Positions 25,671 through 34,183 of a stretch of DNA of 64,000 nucleotides are shown here, piece after piece. Each line of letters begins with the position of its first letter. The stretch's first letter is position 1. The DNA is taken from the NCBI GenBank assembly GCA_934899185.1, contig CAKXYI010000001.1:558001-622000 (forward strand), read 5' to 3'. Under the pieces are notes generated by a model. That model saw only the letters and a program-made list of their open reading frames with translations, did no database searches and was not told the DNA's origin. The position numbers were made by a program, and so were the translations under genes. Source of the DNA: an uncultured Lachnospiraceae bacterium. GTDB taxonomy: Bacteria > Bacillota > Clostridia > Lachnospirales > Lachnospiraceae.

Positions 25671-26612
25671 TTAAGATAAAAGCATGCGGACAGCTCCGTA
25701 GATACCGGCATCATTTCCAAGCGATGCGAGCACAATCGGTGTGTCCTTGCAGGCATGGAAAACCTGTGCCTTAAACGGCTCCTGCAAAGCGTCGATCAGA
25801 ATCTGTCCTGCGCGGGATACACCGCCTCCGATGATAAAGGCATCCGGGTTGACAACGCAACCGATCTTTGCCAGCGTTGCGCCAAGCATACCGCAGACCT
25901 GGTCAACCACGTCGCAAGCCACCTTATCTCCTGCTCTTGCACAGTCAAAAACATCCTTTGCGGAAACAGCATCCCCAAAAGTGCGAAGTTTACTGTCTTC
26001 TGACGTTCCGGCAAGGGCACGCTTTGCCATACGTACGATACCGGTTGCAGATGCATACTGCTCAATACAACCGTAATGACCGCAGTTGCACGCCTCGATC
26101 TCCTGCTCATTGACAACGATATGACCGATCTCTCCTGCGGCTCCGTTTGCTCCGGTAAGGATATTGCCATCGATGATGATACCACCGCCGATACCGGTTC
26201 CCAGCGTTACCATAACAATGCTGTTGTAGCCTTTTCCACTGCCCATCCAGTTTTCACCCAAGGCTGCCACATTGGCATCATTTCCGACTTTTACTTTCAT
26301 ACCGGACAGCTTGCCCAGTTCCTCAGCCAGCGGTACGATATCCCAGCCGAGATTGACGGCACGGTTGACCACGCCATCCTTGTCTACGGCACCCGGTACA
26401 CCGATACCGATACCCTCGACCATATCCTTTGTCAGATCATTTTCTACCATCTTGCCATGTACTGTGGCTGCGATATCCTGTAAGATGTGTGCGCCTTTTT
26501 CTGTCGTATCTGTCGGGATCTCCCACTTTTCCACTAAGGTGCCATCCATCTCGAAAAGTCCCATTTTAATCGTAGTTCCTCCTACGTCTGCGCCAAATCC
26601 GTATTTTTTCAT
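25671..26612 (-). CDS. glcK: ROK-family glucokinase
   Basis: Phosphorylates glucose to glucose 6-phosphate with ATP in the cytosol. Features: N-terminal phosphate loop (ADVGGTTIKMG), sugar-binding GNDANVAALGE, the ROK segment VTLGTGIGGGI, and the zinc-binding CNCGHYGCIEQ. Length of 313 residues is normal. Start is the ATG preceded by GGAGGAAG; an upstream in-frame ATG lacks a site. It follows the PBP gene by 43 bases on the same strand and would process glucose released by the GH31 and GH3 enzymes encoded further along. Confidence 0.93.
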   Translation of the reverse strand: MKKYGFGADVGGTTIKMGLFEMDGTLVEKWEIPTDTTEKGAHILQDIAATVHGKMVENDLTKDMVEGIGIGVPGAVDKDGVVNRAVNLGWDIVPLAEELGKLSGMKVKVGNDANVAALGENWMGSGKGYNSIVMVTLGTGIGGGIIIDGNILTGANGAAGEIGHIVVNEQEIEACNCGHYGCIEQYASATGIVRMAKRALAGTSEDSKLRTFGDAVSAKDVFDCARAGDKVACDVVDQVCGMLGATLAKIGCVVNPDAFIIGGGVSRAGQILIDALQEPFKAQVFHACKDTPIVLASLGNDAGIYGAVRMLLS

Positions 26613-26655
26613 GCTATCTTCCTCCGTCTTTCTCACTCATGCCTTTCATTGTATG

Positions 26656-28698
26656 TCATTCGCCCGTCTCTGGCAAGGCATTTTCTGTTGTATTCGTCTG
26701 TCCCAGATCGGTCAGGGTCTGATCCAGCGGATGCACAAAGTCGATCGGCTCCAATCCCTCATGCAGCCAGGACATAAAGGCGTACCAGATCTTGCCCGGA
26801 TAGGTGCCGCCGCCCAGTCCCGGCACTTCTTTTGGGATGTCATAGCCCACCCAAACACTGGTCGTATAGTATGGCGTGTAGCCGACGAACCAGCCATCCT
26901 TGTTATCGTTGGTCGTTCCCGTCTTACCGGCGCATGGCATATTGCCAAGTGAATAGCCCCGTCCGGTGCCGGAAGTGATGACCGTCTGCAGCATATCCGT
27001 CATCTGACGGCAGGCGTTTTCTTTATAAACGACACTGGCGGTCTGGTCTGCCTGATAGAGCACCTGTCCATCCGCATCCGTGATCTTGATGATACAGGTC
27101 GGATTGCGGTAGCCGCCATCATTTTTGATCGTTGCATATCCCTTTGCCATTTCCAGCGCAGATACCCCATTGGTAAAACCGCCCACAGATGCCGGCAGAC
27201 GCTTGTCATTGGCATCCAGATTGGAAAACTGCATGGATTCCAGATAGGAGATTCCCACTTCCGGTGTGATCTCTTCAAAGATCTTCCAGGCAATCGTATT
27301 CTTGGAAAGGGCAACCGCCTGCCGGAGGGTCATTGCCCCGGAATAAGTACCATCGCCATTGACCGGTCCATTCTCGATCGGTTCGTCGACCACAATGGTA
27401 TCCGGTGTATAGCCCCGCTCCAATGCCGGCGTATAAACAATCAAAGGCTTGATCGCACTTCCCGGCTGTCGGAAACTCTGAAAAGCGCGGTTTAATGTAT
27501 AGCCCTCGACATCATCCTGACTGCGCCCGCCCACAATGGCACGCACCATGCCGGTCGTATTGTCAATGCAGACCGATGCCCCCTGCAAGGTATAGATACC
27601 CTCATCATTTTTTTCATCAAAGCCACCTAAAATATAGTCGATCGATGCCTGCAGCCGGCTCTGCGCCTCCAGATCCAGTGAGGTATAAATGCGGTAGCCT
27701 CCGGTAAATAATTTGGCATTACATTCATCATAGAGCGTCTGATACTCGCGGTCGTAGGCTTCTTTTTCCGCATCATCCGAAAATACCGTCTGAAACTCAA
27801 AGCCCTCCAGTTCCATCAGCGCGCGGGTCGCACAATAATAGGTAAAGGTCTCCGCGTAGTTATTCTTGATCTCATCCTTTTGCACCGTCTCGATCTTCTC
27901 CGCCTTTGCCGTCTCGTAGGAATTTTCCGAGATGACCTTGTCTTCCAGCATGGATTTTAAGATACGATCCCGTCTTGCTTCCGTCTTATCCGGGTTGGTC
28001 AAAGGATTGTATAAGGTCGGATTGTTGGGAATGGCGCACAGATAGATCATCTGTGAAAGGGACAGATGGCTGACATCTGTGCCAAAATAGCCCTGCGCCG
28101 CCGCCTCGATCCCATAGTAACCATTGGCAAAATACACATTATTGAGGTAGAACTCCAAAATATCCTCTTTGGTATATTTCTTTTCCAATTCAACCGCAAT
28201 ATACATTTCCTCGATCTTTCGCTCCCAGGTTTTTTCGTTGGAAAGAAAAACCGTACGCGCCAACTGCTGGGTAATGGTACTTCCACCCTGGGTCACCTCA
28301 CCGTCCTGGATCATGGCGATAATGGCACGCATAATGCCCCGGTAATCGATCCCCTTGTGCTTGTAAAAGCGCTTATCCTCGGTGCTGATGATCGCCTGCT
28401 TGATGTAGACAGGAATATCTTCGTATTCTATGTAGTAGACATCCTTTTCCCCTTTGAGCACTGACAGGGTATTGCCATTCACATCATAGGCGATACTGGT
28501 CTGGTTCTTGCGGAAAGTATCCTTGGAAGAATGGGACACCAGGCTGACCGCCTCCGTTTTCATGGCACTGACCTTGGCAGCATAGCCTCCCGCGTAATAA
28601 TAAGCCACTGCCGCTACCACCAGCAGCATCAATATCATTTGAAATTTTAAAAAGCCCCATATCTTTTGGGAACGTGTTTTTTTCCTGCGTTTTTTCAT
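26656..28698 (-). CDS. Class A penicillin-binding protein (bifunctional transglycosylase/transpeptidase, PBP1A-like)
   Basis: Polymerises and cross-links peptidoglycan outside the membrane. A Lys/Arg-rich cytoplasmic tip and one membrane anchor (residues about 17-36) lead into a GT51 domain with its hallmark STEDKRFYKHKG and GGSTITQQLAR. The transpeptidase domain follows, with SAIK (catalytic Ser), SKN and KTGTT. At 680 residues it is compact, with no PASTA or FN3 extension. The RBS is weak. It sits in a same-strand run with DUF3737 upstream and glucokinase downstream. Confidence 0.95.
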   Translation of the reverse strand: MKKRRKKTRSQKIWGFLKFQMILMLLVVAAVAYYYAGGYAAKVSAMKTEAVSLVSHSSKDTFRKNQTSIAYDVNGNTLSVLKGEKDVYYIEYEDIPVYIKQAIISTEDKRFYKHKGIDYRGIMRAIIAMIQDGEVTQGGSTITQQLARTVFLSNEKTWERKIEEMYIAVELEKKYTKEDILEFYLNNVYFANGYYGIEAAAQGYFGTDVSHLSLSQMIYLCAIPNNPTLYNPLTNPDKTEARRDRILKSMLEDKVISENSYETAKAEKIETVQKDEIKNNYAETFTYYCATRALMELEGFEFQTVFSDDAEKEAYDREYQTLYDECNAKLFTGGYRIYTSLDLEAQSRLQASIDYILGGFDEKNDEGIYTLQGASVCIDNTTGMVRAIVGGRSQDDVEGYTLNRAFQSFRQPGSAIKPLIVYTPALERGYTPDTIVVDEPIENGPVNGDGTYSGAMTLRQAVALSKNTIAWKIFEEITPEVGISYLESMQFSNLDANDKRLPASVGGFTNGVSALEMAKGYATIKNDGGYRNPTCIIKITDADGQVLYQADQTASVVYKENACRQMTDMLQTVITSGTGRGYSLGNMPCAGKTGTTNDNKDGWFVGYTPYYTTSVWVGYDIPKEVPGLGGGTYPGKIWYAFMSWLHEGLEPIDFVHPLDQTLTDLGQTNTTENALPETGE

Positions 28699-28743
28699 GC
28701 TCTTATTTTACACGTTAGCCCCAAACGACACAAGGCATTAAAA

Positions 28744-29595
28744 TTAGTCTTTTTTACAGATGATCTTTGTCTTTGATGGGTCGACCTTATCTTTTTCCAG
28801 AATCAGTTCGTCGATGGATTCTGCTGTGATCTGCCCTGATGTCGGGTTGATCACACTGTCGATCTTGCTGGTGATCTCTGCGTCCACCGTAGAATATTCA
28901 AAAGCAAGCGTCGTATGCAGAAGTTTGCAGTTCTTCATGACCAGATTGTCAATATAACACATACCCTGTAAACTCTCGATGGTACAGTTGATCAGTGTCA
29001 GATTTTTGGCATTCCAGCCCAGATATTCTCCTGAGATAAAGGAGTCATAGACCGTGATATTTTCACTGTTCCAAAAGGCATCCTTAGACAGAATATTGGA
29101 ATTGCGGATGGTCACATTGTGACAGCCGTCAAAACTATAATTTCCAACCAGATGCAAGCCATCGATCTCCATATTATCGGTTCCCATGGCAAAATAATCT
29201 CCTTTGGCACTGACCTGATTCATGACAACATGATCGCAGTTCCAAAGTGTCTCCTCCGCATGTGGGAAAAATACATTATTTAAGGTAACGTCATTGGCAC
29301 GGCGCAAATTCTTCGGCGCCTCAATGGTCGTATTGGTCATGCTGATATGATCGGTATACCAGATGCCTGCTCTTGCCATGTCATACCAGGTGCAGTCCTT
29401 GACTTCGACATTTTTACAATACCAGAGCGGGTATTTCCATTGGAACAATACATGCTCTAAATACAGGTCGGAACTCTCTTTGAGCGGCGATTCACCTTCA
29501 CCGAATACCGTATCATATATGTTGACATGATGGGAGCCGAATAAAGAACGCTCTCCCTCATAATATGCCTGTCTGATCTCTTTTACATCACTCAT
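28744..29595 (-). CDS. DUF3737 family right-handed beta-helix-like protein
   Basis: 283 residues with repeated short beta strands (for example NVTIRNSNI, NITVYDSFI, NLTLINCTI) that suggest a parallel beta-helix. There is no signal peptide, so it is probably cytosolic. The family is widespread in Firmicutes and Bacteroidetes but has no established function that I know. Start taken at the ATG of MSDVKEI; the longer frame overlaps the upstream aminotransferase gene. It lies 37 bases after that gene, suggesting cotranscription. Confidence 0.8.
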   Translation of the reverse strand: MSDVKEIRQAYYEGERSLFGSHHVNIYDTVFGEGESPLKESSDLYLEHVLFQWKYPLWYCKNVEVKDCTWYDMARAGIWYTDHISMTNTTIEAPKNLRRANDVTLNNVFFPHAEETLWNCDHVVMNQVSAKGDYFAMGTDNMEIDGLHLVGNYSFDGCHNVTIRNSNILSKDAFWNSENITVYDSFISGEYLGWNAKNLTLINCTIESLQGMCYIDNLVMKNCKLLHTTLAFEYSTVDAEITSKIDSVINPTSGQITAESIDELILEKDKVDPSKTKIICKKD

Positions 29596-29632
29596 TCTTT
29601 CTACCTCTTTTGTCTTTTCTATCAACTTATTT

Positions 29633-30811
29633 CTATCTTTCTTGTCTTTGCTCCTTATAGGAAAAGACACCTGCTTTTAAACGTGCCAGCCCATCCAGAA
29701 GTGTCGCTTTCGGGCAGGCGATATTAAGACGCAGGAAGGATTTTCCATCCCCGCGGTACTGGACACCGTGGGAAACAAAGAGTCCGGTCTCCTTGCGCAG
29801 ATAATCTGCAAATTTCTGACTGTCTGCCGTGATCTTACTGCAATCCAGCCACAAAAGATATGTCGCCTCTGACGGCAGCAGATACAGATCCGGTATTTGG
29901 TCTTTCACAAACTTTGCGACTGTTTTCTTATTTGCATAAATATAATCCCGCAACTGATCCAGCCAGTCTGCTCCCTGATCAAAGGCTGCCACAGCCCCTG
30001 TCACAGCAAATACATTTGGCTCAGCAACCTCGTCCGTATTGATGCCACGCCATACCTTATGACGGATCCAAGGATTTGGCACGACGATAGCAGATGTCTG
30101 CAAGCCCGCCAGATTGAAGGTCTTGGTCGGCGCGATACAGGTAATGCTGTTGTCCCGGCATGTCTCATTTACGGATGCAAAAGGAACATATTCCTTGCCC
30201 GGATCGGTCAGATCACAGTGAATCTCATCGGAGACCACAAGTACACCATGCTTGGCGCAAAGTTCCCCGATACGCGCCAAAGTCGCACGATCCCAGATGA
30301 TGCCTGCCGGATTCTGCGGATTGCAAAGGATCATCATGGAAGTCTGCGGATCTGCAAGTTTTGCCTCCAGATCTGCATAGTCAATATGATAGGTTCCATC
30401 TTCATAAACCAGAAGGCTCTCCAATGCATTTCTTCCATTATTCAATATAGAAGAAAAGAAATGATTATATACCGGTGTCATGACGAGAACATTCTCCGCC
30501 GGTGTCGTCAATTTGCGCACGATAGAGGAAAGGGATGGCAGGACTCCTGAAGAAAAAAGCAGCCAGTCCTTTTCGATCGTAAAGCCATGGCGTCTGCCCC
30601 ACCAATTTATATAAGCATCATACCACTCCTCCGGCAGATCGGCATAGCCAAAGACGCCGTGATCCAGGCGCTCCTGCAAAGCCTCGCGGATCTCCGGCGC
30701 TGCCGGAAAATCCATATCAGCGACCCACATGGGCAGTTCATTTTCTTTTACATTCCATTTATAACTATTGGTATTTCGTCTGTCTACCACTTGATCAAAA
30801 TCGTACTTCAT
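29633..30811 (-). CDS. PatB/MalY-type PLP-dependent aminotransferase / cystathionine beta-lyase
   Basis: Fold-type I PLP enzyme of 392 residues that probably cleaves C-S bonds (cystathionine to homocysteine, pyruvate and ammonia). MalY homologues also have side roles in regulation. Seen: the NPQNPAG substrate loop, SDEIHCDL with the PLP-binding Asp, and the Schiff-base lysine in APTKTFNLAG. The N-terminal RRNTNSYKWN and WVADMDF are typical of MalY/PatB. RBS GAGGAG precedes the ATG. Confidence 0.9.
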   Translation of the reverse strand: MKYDFDQVVDRRNTNSYKWNVKENELPMWVADMDFPAAPEIREALQERLDHGVFGYADLPEEWYDAYINWWGRRHGFTIEKDWLLFSSGVLPSLSSIVRKLTTPAENVLVMTPVYNHFFSSILNNGRNALESLLVYEDGTYHIDYADLEAKLADPQTSMMILCNPQNPAGIIWDRATLARIGELCAKHGVLVVSDEIHCDLTDPGKEYVPFASVNETCRDNSITCIAPTKTFNLAGLQTSAIVVPNPWIRHKVWRGINTDEVAEPNVFAVTGAVAAFDQGADWLDQLRDYIYANKKTVAKFVKDQIPDLYLLPSEATYLLWLDCSKITADSQKFADYLRKETGLFVSHGVQYRGDGKSFLRLNIACPKATLLDGLARLKAGVFSYKEQRQER

Positions 30812-30923
30812 CGTAAACTCCTCTGTTCCTTATCTATATAGGCTTGCCTGCTATTTTATCAGCACTTTATACTATACCACAACTATAGGATAACAAGACT
30901 ACGAATTTTTCTATATGTCCATC

Positions 30924-31460
30924 CTAGTCTTCCATAATACTGCCCAAAAATTCGGCAGTCGTGCGTACCAGGGTGATCTCAAGGGAAGAAATCTCATCCT
31001 GCCCCAAAAGGACAACGGCACCCAGGATATCCCCCTGCACATTGACAACGGCGATCGCCTGTTGGGAATATTCCGACTGGGCTTTGTCAACCAGTGGAAT
31101 AACATCCTCCGTTTTTTTCGCATGGTAATCCTGCCGCCCTGCGATCAGACTTTCCAACTCTCCTGTGATGGGCTGGTTCTCATATGCCTTCTTGCCATTA
31201 CCGGCAGCTGCGATCACATGATCCATATCCGTGATGCAGACCAGTTTGCCGGTCGTTTCCGCCAGCACTTTTGCATACTGGGCTGCAAAATTCGCCAGTT
31301 CTCCCACGGGAGAATACTTTTTCAAAATAATCTCGCCCTCACGGTCTGTATAGACCTCCAGCGGATCACCTTCACGGATCCGCAGCGTTCTTCGGATCTC
31401 TTTTGGCACAACAATTCTCCCCAGTTCATCTATGCGCCGAACAATACCTGTGGCTTTCAT
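30924..31460 (-). CDS. spoVT: Stage V sporulation protein T (AbrB-family regulator)
   Basis: 178-residue regulator of late forespore genes. The N-terminal AbrB swapped-hairpin DNA-binding domain (GIVRRIDELGRIVVPKEIRR) is followed by a GAF-like sensory domain, the standard SpoVT layout. Start taken at the second Met codon, nine bases after GGAGG. A sigma-G/sigma-F-type promoter lies upstream. Presence of the gene implies spore-forming capacity or a recent sporulating ancestor. Confidence 0.92.
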   Translation of the reverse strand: MKATGIVRRIDELGRIVVPKEIRRTLRIREGDPLEVYTDREGEIILKKYSPVGELANFAAQYAKVLAETTGKLVCITDMDHVIAAAGNGKKAYENQPITGELESLIAGRQDYHAKKTEDVIPLVDKAQSEYSQQAIAVVNVQGDILGAVVLLGQDEISSLEITLVRTTAEFLGSIMED

Positions 31461-31508
31461 CAATATCTTCCTCCAACATCCAAATTTTCTGTGTTATCAC
31501 TTTTGCGT

Positions 31509-31537
31509 TAGTATGTGGAAAAAATGAGAATATATGC
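31509..31537 (-). promoter_or_regulatory. Sigma-G/sigma-F-type promoter of spoVT
   Basis: On the minus strand GCATA (-35) is followed after 17 bases by CATACTA (-10), close to the forespore sigma consensus known from Bacillus. It is placed about 45 bases upstream of the spoVT RBS. Confidence 0.65.
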
Positions 31538-31576
31538 TATGATACAAATAGAAAATAACAGAAAGGCCATGATCTT

Positions 31577-32182
31577 ATGAATTTTAAACTACTATATGGC
31601 GAAGATTTTGACGAAAAATACCTGACACGCATCATGGAGATCGATGAGATCGTCTATGCAGAAGACGGTTATGTCGGCGAACTGAAAAACATGGTCGCCC
31701 GTTATCTGGTCGATCCCCGACAGTTCGTATGCATTGAGGAGACCGAGAGCGGACGTCTGGCGGGCTATATCAATTTTATCCCCTGTACCAAGGCGCTCTA
31801 CGAGGATATCCGCTACCAGAGCGAACATATCCGCGATGATGATATCAGGCCGCGGGAATTAGAACCTCTGAAACAGACCGGCAATGATCTTTTTATCATA
31901 TCCATTGCCCTGCACCCGGATTTCAAAGATACCGGTGCCATCAAGGACTTATCCAATGGCTGGATCGACTATCTAAACCACTTGGAGACGGCCGGCTATC
32001 CGATCACAAGCATCACCGCCACCGCCGTATCACCCGACGGACGCAAGGCATTGCACCGCATGCAGTTTGAACAGGAGCGCATCTTAAAAGAAGATGACAA
32101 CATCGTCTATGTCTGCGAGGGACAAAACCTCCAAAAACTAAAGAAAAAGGAATTACGATTACATGACCAATTACGAAAATGA
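31577..32182 (+). CDS. GNAT-like acetyltransferase
   Basis: 201 residues with a weak GNAT pattern: an N-terminal acidic region, a central beta strand segment (LFIISIALHPDFKDTGAIKDL) in the position of motif A, and a late TATAVSPDGRKALHRMQFE resembling motif B. The Q/RxxGxG/A loop is not canonical. It may acetylate an unknown small molecule. It begins a three-gene operon in which each gene overlaps the next. An extended -10 (TGC-TATGAT, 31535-31543) lies upstream and overlaps the -35 element of divergent spoVT. Confidence 0.6.
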   Translation: MNFKLLYGEDFDEKYLTRIMEIDEIVYAEDGYVGELKNMVARYLVDPRQFVCIEETESGRLAGYINFIPCTKALYEDIRYQSEHIRDDDIRPRELEPLKQTGNDLFIISIALHPDFKDTGAIKDLSNGWIDYLNHLETAGYPITSITATAVSPDGRKALHRMQFEQERILKEDDNIVYVCEGQNLQKLKKKELRLHDQLRK

Positions 32183-33530
32183 TATTTATCTGATGATCCC
32201 GCTGGCGGACAATCAGAAAAACTGGCGTCTGGACGAACTCGGTGTCTTAAAACAGGCATCCTTAGATAAGCAGACCGCATATGCAAGCGTGCCTGACGAC
32301 TTCTCCCGAAGCCTTTTAAACAATTTACAATCTTATCTGGAATACGAATGTAGCAACGTGGTTGTAGATGAACTGCGGATGGCATATCTGGGACAGTACG
32401 CATTTTTACATTCTACGGACGACTATCCCAAGCACGGAGACCAGCCGGAGGTTATCGGAACTTCCACTTGTCAGTTGATACTGACGGCACACCAGCCGAC
32501 CCATATGTATATTCTTACCGTAGTTCTGCCAAAAGATACCGTCAAAGACTTTTCTACCTCGCAGGTGCTGGATCAGTTGAGCCACGAAAGCCTGTGGATC
32601 GCCCGTCCCGAGGATGCCGAAAAGTATTTGAGCATCAATGCGAAAAAATATGCGACCATCCCGGACTACGTCGACCTATACGACTATATCAAGTACAAAT
32701 ACGGACTGCTCAAATGCGGTTCCGGCAAGGCTTTCCTCCTGCTTTCCGACCGACCGGAACAGGAAGACGAATTTCGCTGTATGATGGCGGGCGAGACCTA
32801 TGACAGCCAGCATCAGGATTTTCATATCGCCAGCGATAACATTTCCCAGATCTGCCAGACCAATCATGCACAATATGACTATTACCAGGTCTATATGTCA
32901 GAAATGGTCGTTGCCTGTATCATGGAAAACTTTTCTGAAAATATGGAAGAAAGGATTGATATTACCGCAACTTACGCCTTTATCGTGATCCTCGCCATGT
33001 TCCAGAATACTTCTATCGAAAAGGTCAATATGCAGATCTCCAATGCTCTGGCAAATGACGGCGACATTTCCCATCAGGAGATCCTGGGACTTTACCGTAA
33101 TTTTGGAAAGACCGTCCGTTTCTGGGAAAAGAACAACTACAAGTATTGGGGGACACAACAGGAATCCCAGTGTATCGTGGAAGCCTTTGGCAATAAGGAA
33201 CTCAAAGAAACCTACTACGAGCATCAGGAATTTTTGGAACATATCGTAGAGTTGAAGGGTGCGCAGACAGAAGAACGTAACGGCGCCATCTTAAACATCG
33301 TTGCCACTATCCTTGCCGTGATCCAAGTACAGGATTTTATTGTAGAACTCTTGGAAAGTTTTTACCAGAAAGCCGGAATTGATGTTGCATATGCCGGCAG
33401 CACCTTTTCTACCCTCATCATCTGCGGTACCTTTTCCTTCGTTCTGGTACTTATCATCATCAACCGTATGCGCAGTAAGATGCGTAAAGGCAGTATGCAT
33501 ATAAAGGAGTTAAAAGACTATGACATCTAA
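32163..33530 (+). CDS. Two-helix C-terminal membrane protein, CorA-like topology, function unknown
   Basis: 455 residues. The first 370 are predicted soluble with long helices; two membrane segments come at the end (ILNIVATILAVIQVQDF and LIICGTFSFVLVLIIIN), followed by a basic tail. That layout recalls CorA-type divalent cation channels, but the GMN signature at the end of the first helix is absent, so I do not assign transport. It overlaps the upstream gene by 20 bases and the downstream ThiT-like gene by 11, so the three are made together. No homologous family name is recognised. Confidence 0.6.
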   Translation: MTNYENDIYLMIPLADNQKNWRLDELGVLKQASLDKQTAYASVPDDFSRSLLNNLQSYLEYECSNVVVDELRMAYLGQYAFLHSTDDYPKHGDQPEVIGTSTCQLILTAHQPTHMYILTVVLPKDTVKDFSTSQVLDQLSHESLWIARPEDAEKYLSINAKKYATIPDYVDLYDYIKYKYGLLKCGSGKAFLLLSDRPEQEDEFRCMMAGETYDSQHQDFHIASDNISQICQTNHAQYDYYQVYMSEMVVACIMENFSENMEERIDITATYAFIVILAMFQNTSIEKVNMQISNALANDGDISHQEILGLYRNFGKTVRFWEKNNYKYWGTQQESQCIVEAFGNKELKETYYEHQEFLEHIVELKGAQTEERNGAILNIVATILAVIQVQDFIVELLESFYQKAGIDVAYAGSTFSTLIICGTFSFVLVLIIINRMRSKMRKGSMHIKELKDYDI

Positions 33531-34164
33531 AGAGAAAGGAATCTGGAACAATAAGCCCTTCTGGTGCATCCTATTATTCGGACTGGCTGTCCTTTGTTCC
33601 AGTATCAAAGTTTTGGTCCTGCCGCAAGGCGGAAGTCTGACCTATTTCAGCCTGATGATCCTCTGGCTCATGACCTTTATCTATGGGCCACGCTATGGAC
33701 TCATTGCTTCTGTCATATTTGGTTTTGTCCGCTTGGGCATCACCTATCTGACAGGAGAATACATCAATCCAAATATCTGGTCGATTATTCTCGAATATCC
33801 TATGGCACATGGTCTTTTCTGTCTTGGTGGATTTGTACAGGAACGGGGACAAAAGAACGATTATACGATCGACGACCACGAACGGATCCAGGCGGAGCCA
33901 TATAAATTACGCATGGGATATGTCATCGGCGTAGCCGCCATGCTTGCCTGCTATGTCATATCTGCAGAATTGTTCTATCCTGCCTATCGGGAAGGATTTT
34001 GGAACAATCTGATCTATAACATTATTTACGATAGTAGTTATCTTCTGATTGAAGGATTTTTCTCTGTGCTGCTTCTATGTATTCCACAAGTAACACAGGC
34101 AATTTATTATGTCAAATATGTTGCAACACATATTGATGAAGACGACACCCTAGAATGCTTTTAA
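33520..34164 (+). CDS. ThiT-like ECF S component, second copy
   Basis: 214 residues with about six membrane segments. LPQGGSLTYFSLMILW corresponds to the PMGGSVTLLSML motif of the ThiT encoded near 8.3 kb, and the late YDSSYLLIEG matches the YNGSYLGAEA motif. A hydrophilic insert (ERGQKNDYTIDDHERIQAE) splits the middle. Unlike the first copy it has no TPP riboswitch and is embedded in a tightly overlapping operon, so its substrate may be a thiamine precursor, derivative or another compound. RBS AAGGAG precedes the start by ten bases. The stop codon lies inside the terminator. Confidence 0.75.
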   Translation: MTSKEKGIWNNKPFWCILLFGLAVLCSSIKVLVLPQGGSLTYFSLMILWLMTFIYGPRYGLIASVIFGFVRLGITYLTGEYINPNIWSIILEYPMAHGLFCLGGFVQERGQKNDYTIDDHERIQAEPYKLRMGYVIGVAAMLACYVISAELFYPAYREGFWNNLIYNIIYDSSYLLIEGFFSVLLLCIPQVTQAIYYVKYVATHIDEDDTLECF

Positions 34165-34183
34165 AGCACCTAGGGTGTTTTTC
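34145..34183 (+). terminator. Intrinsic terminator overlapping the ThiT-like stop codon
   Basis: ACACCCTAG (34145-34153) pairs with CTAGGGTGT (34170-34178). An inner GCTTTTAAAGC and a T5 tail are present. The stop codon falls inside the hairpin. Confidence 0.85.

Noticed and set aside
32163..33530. CorA magnesium channel
   Set aside because: Topology is similar but the GMN signature is missing, so only a topology note is kept.
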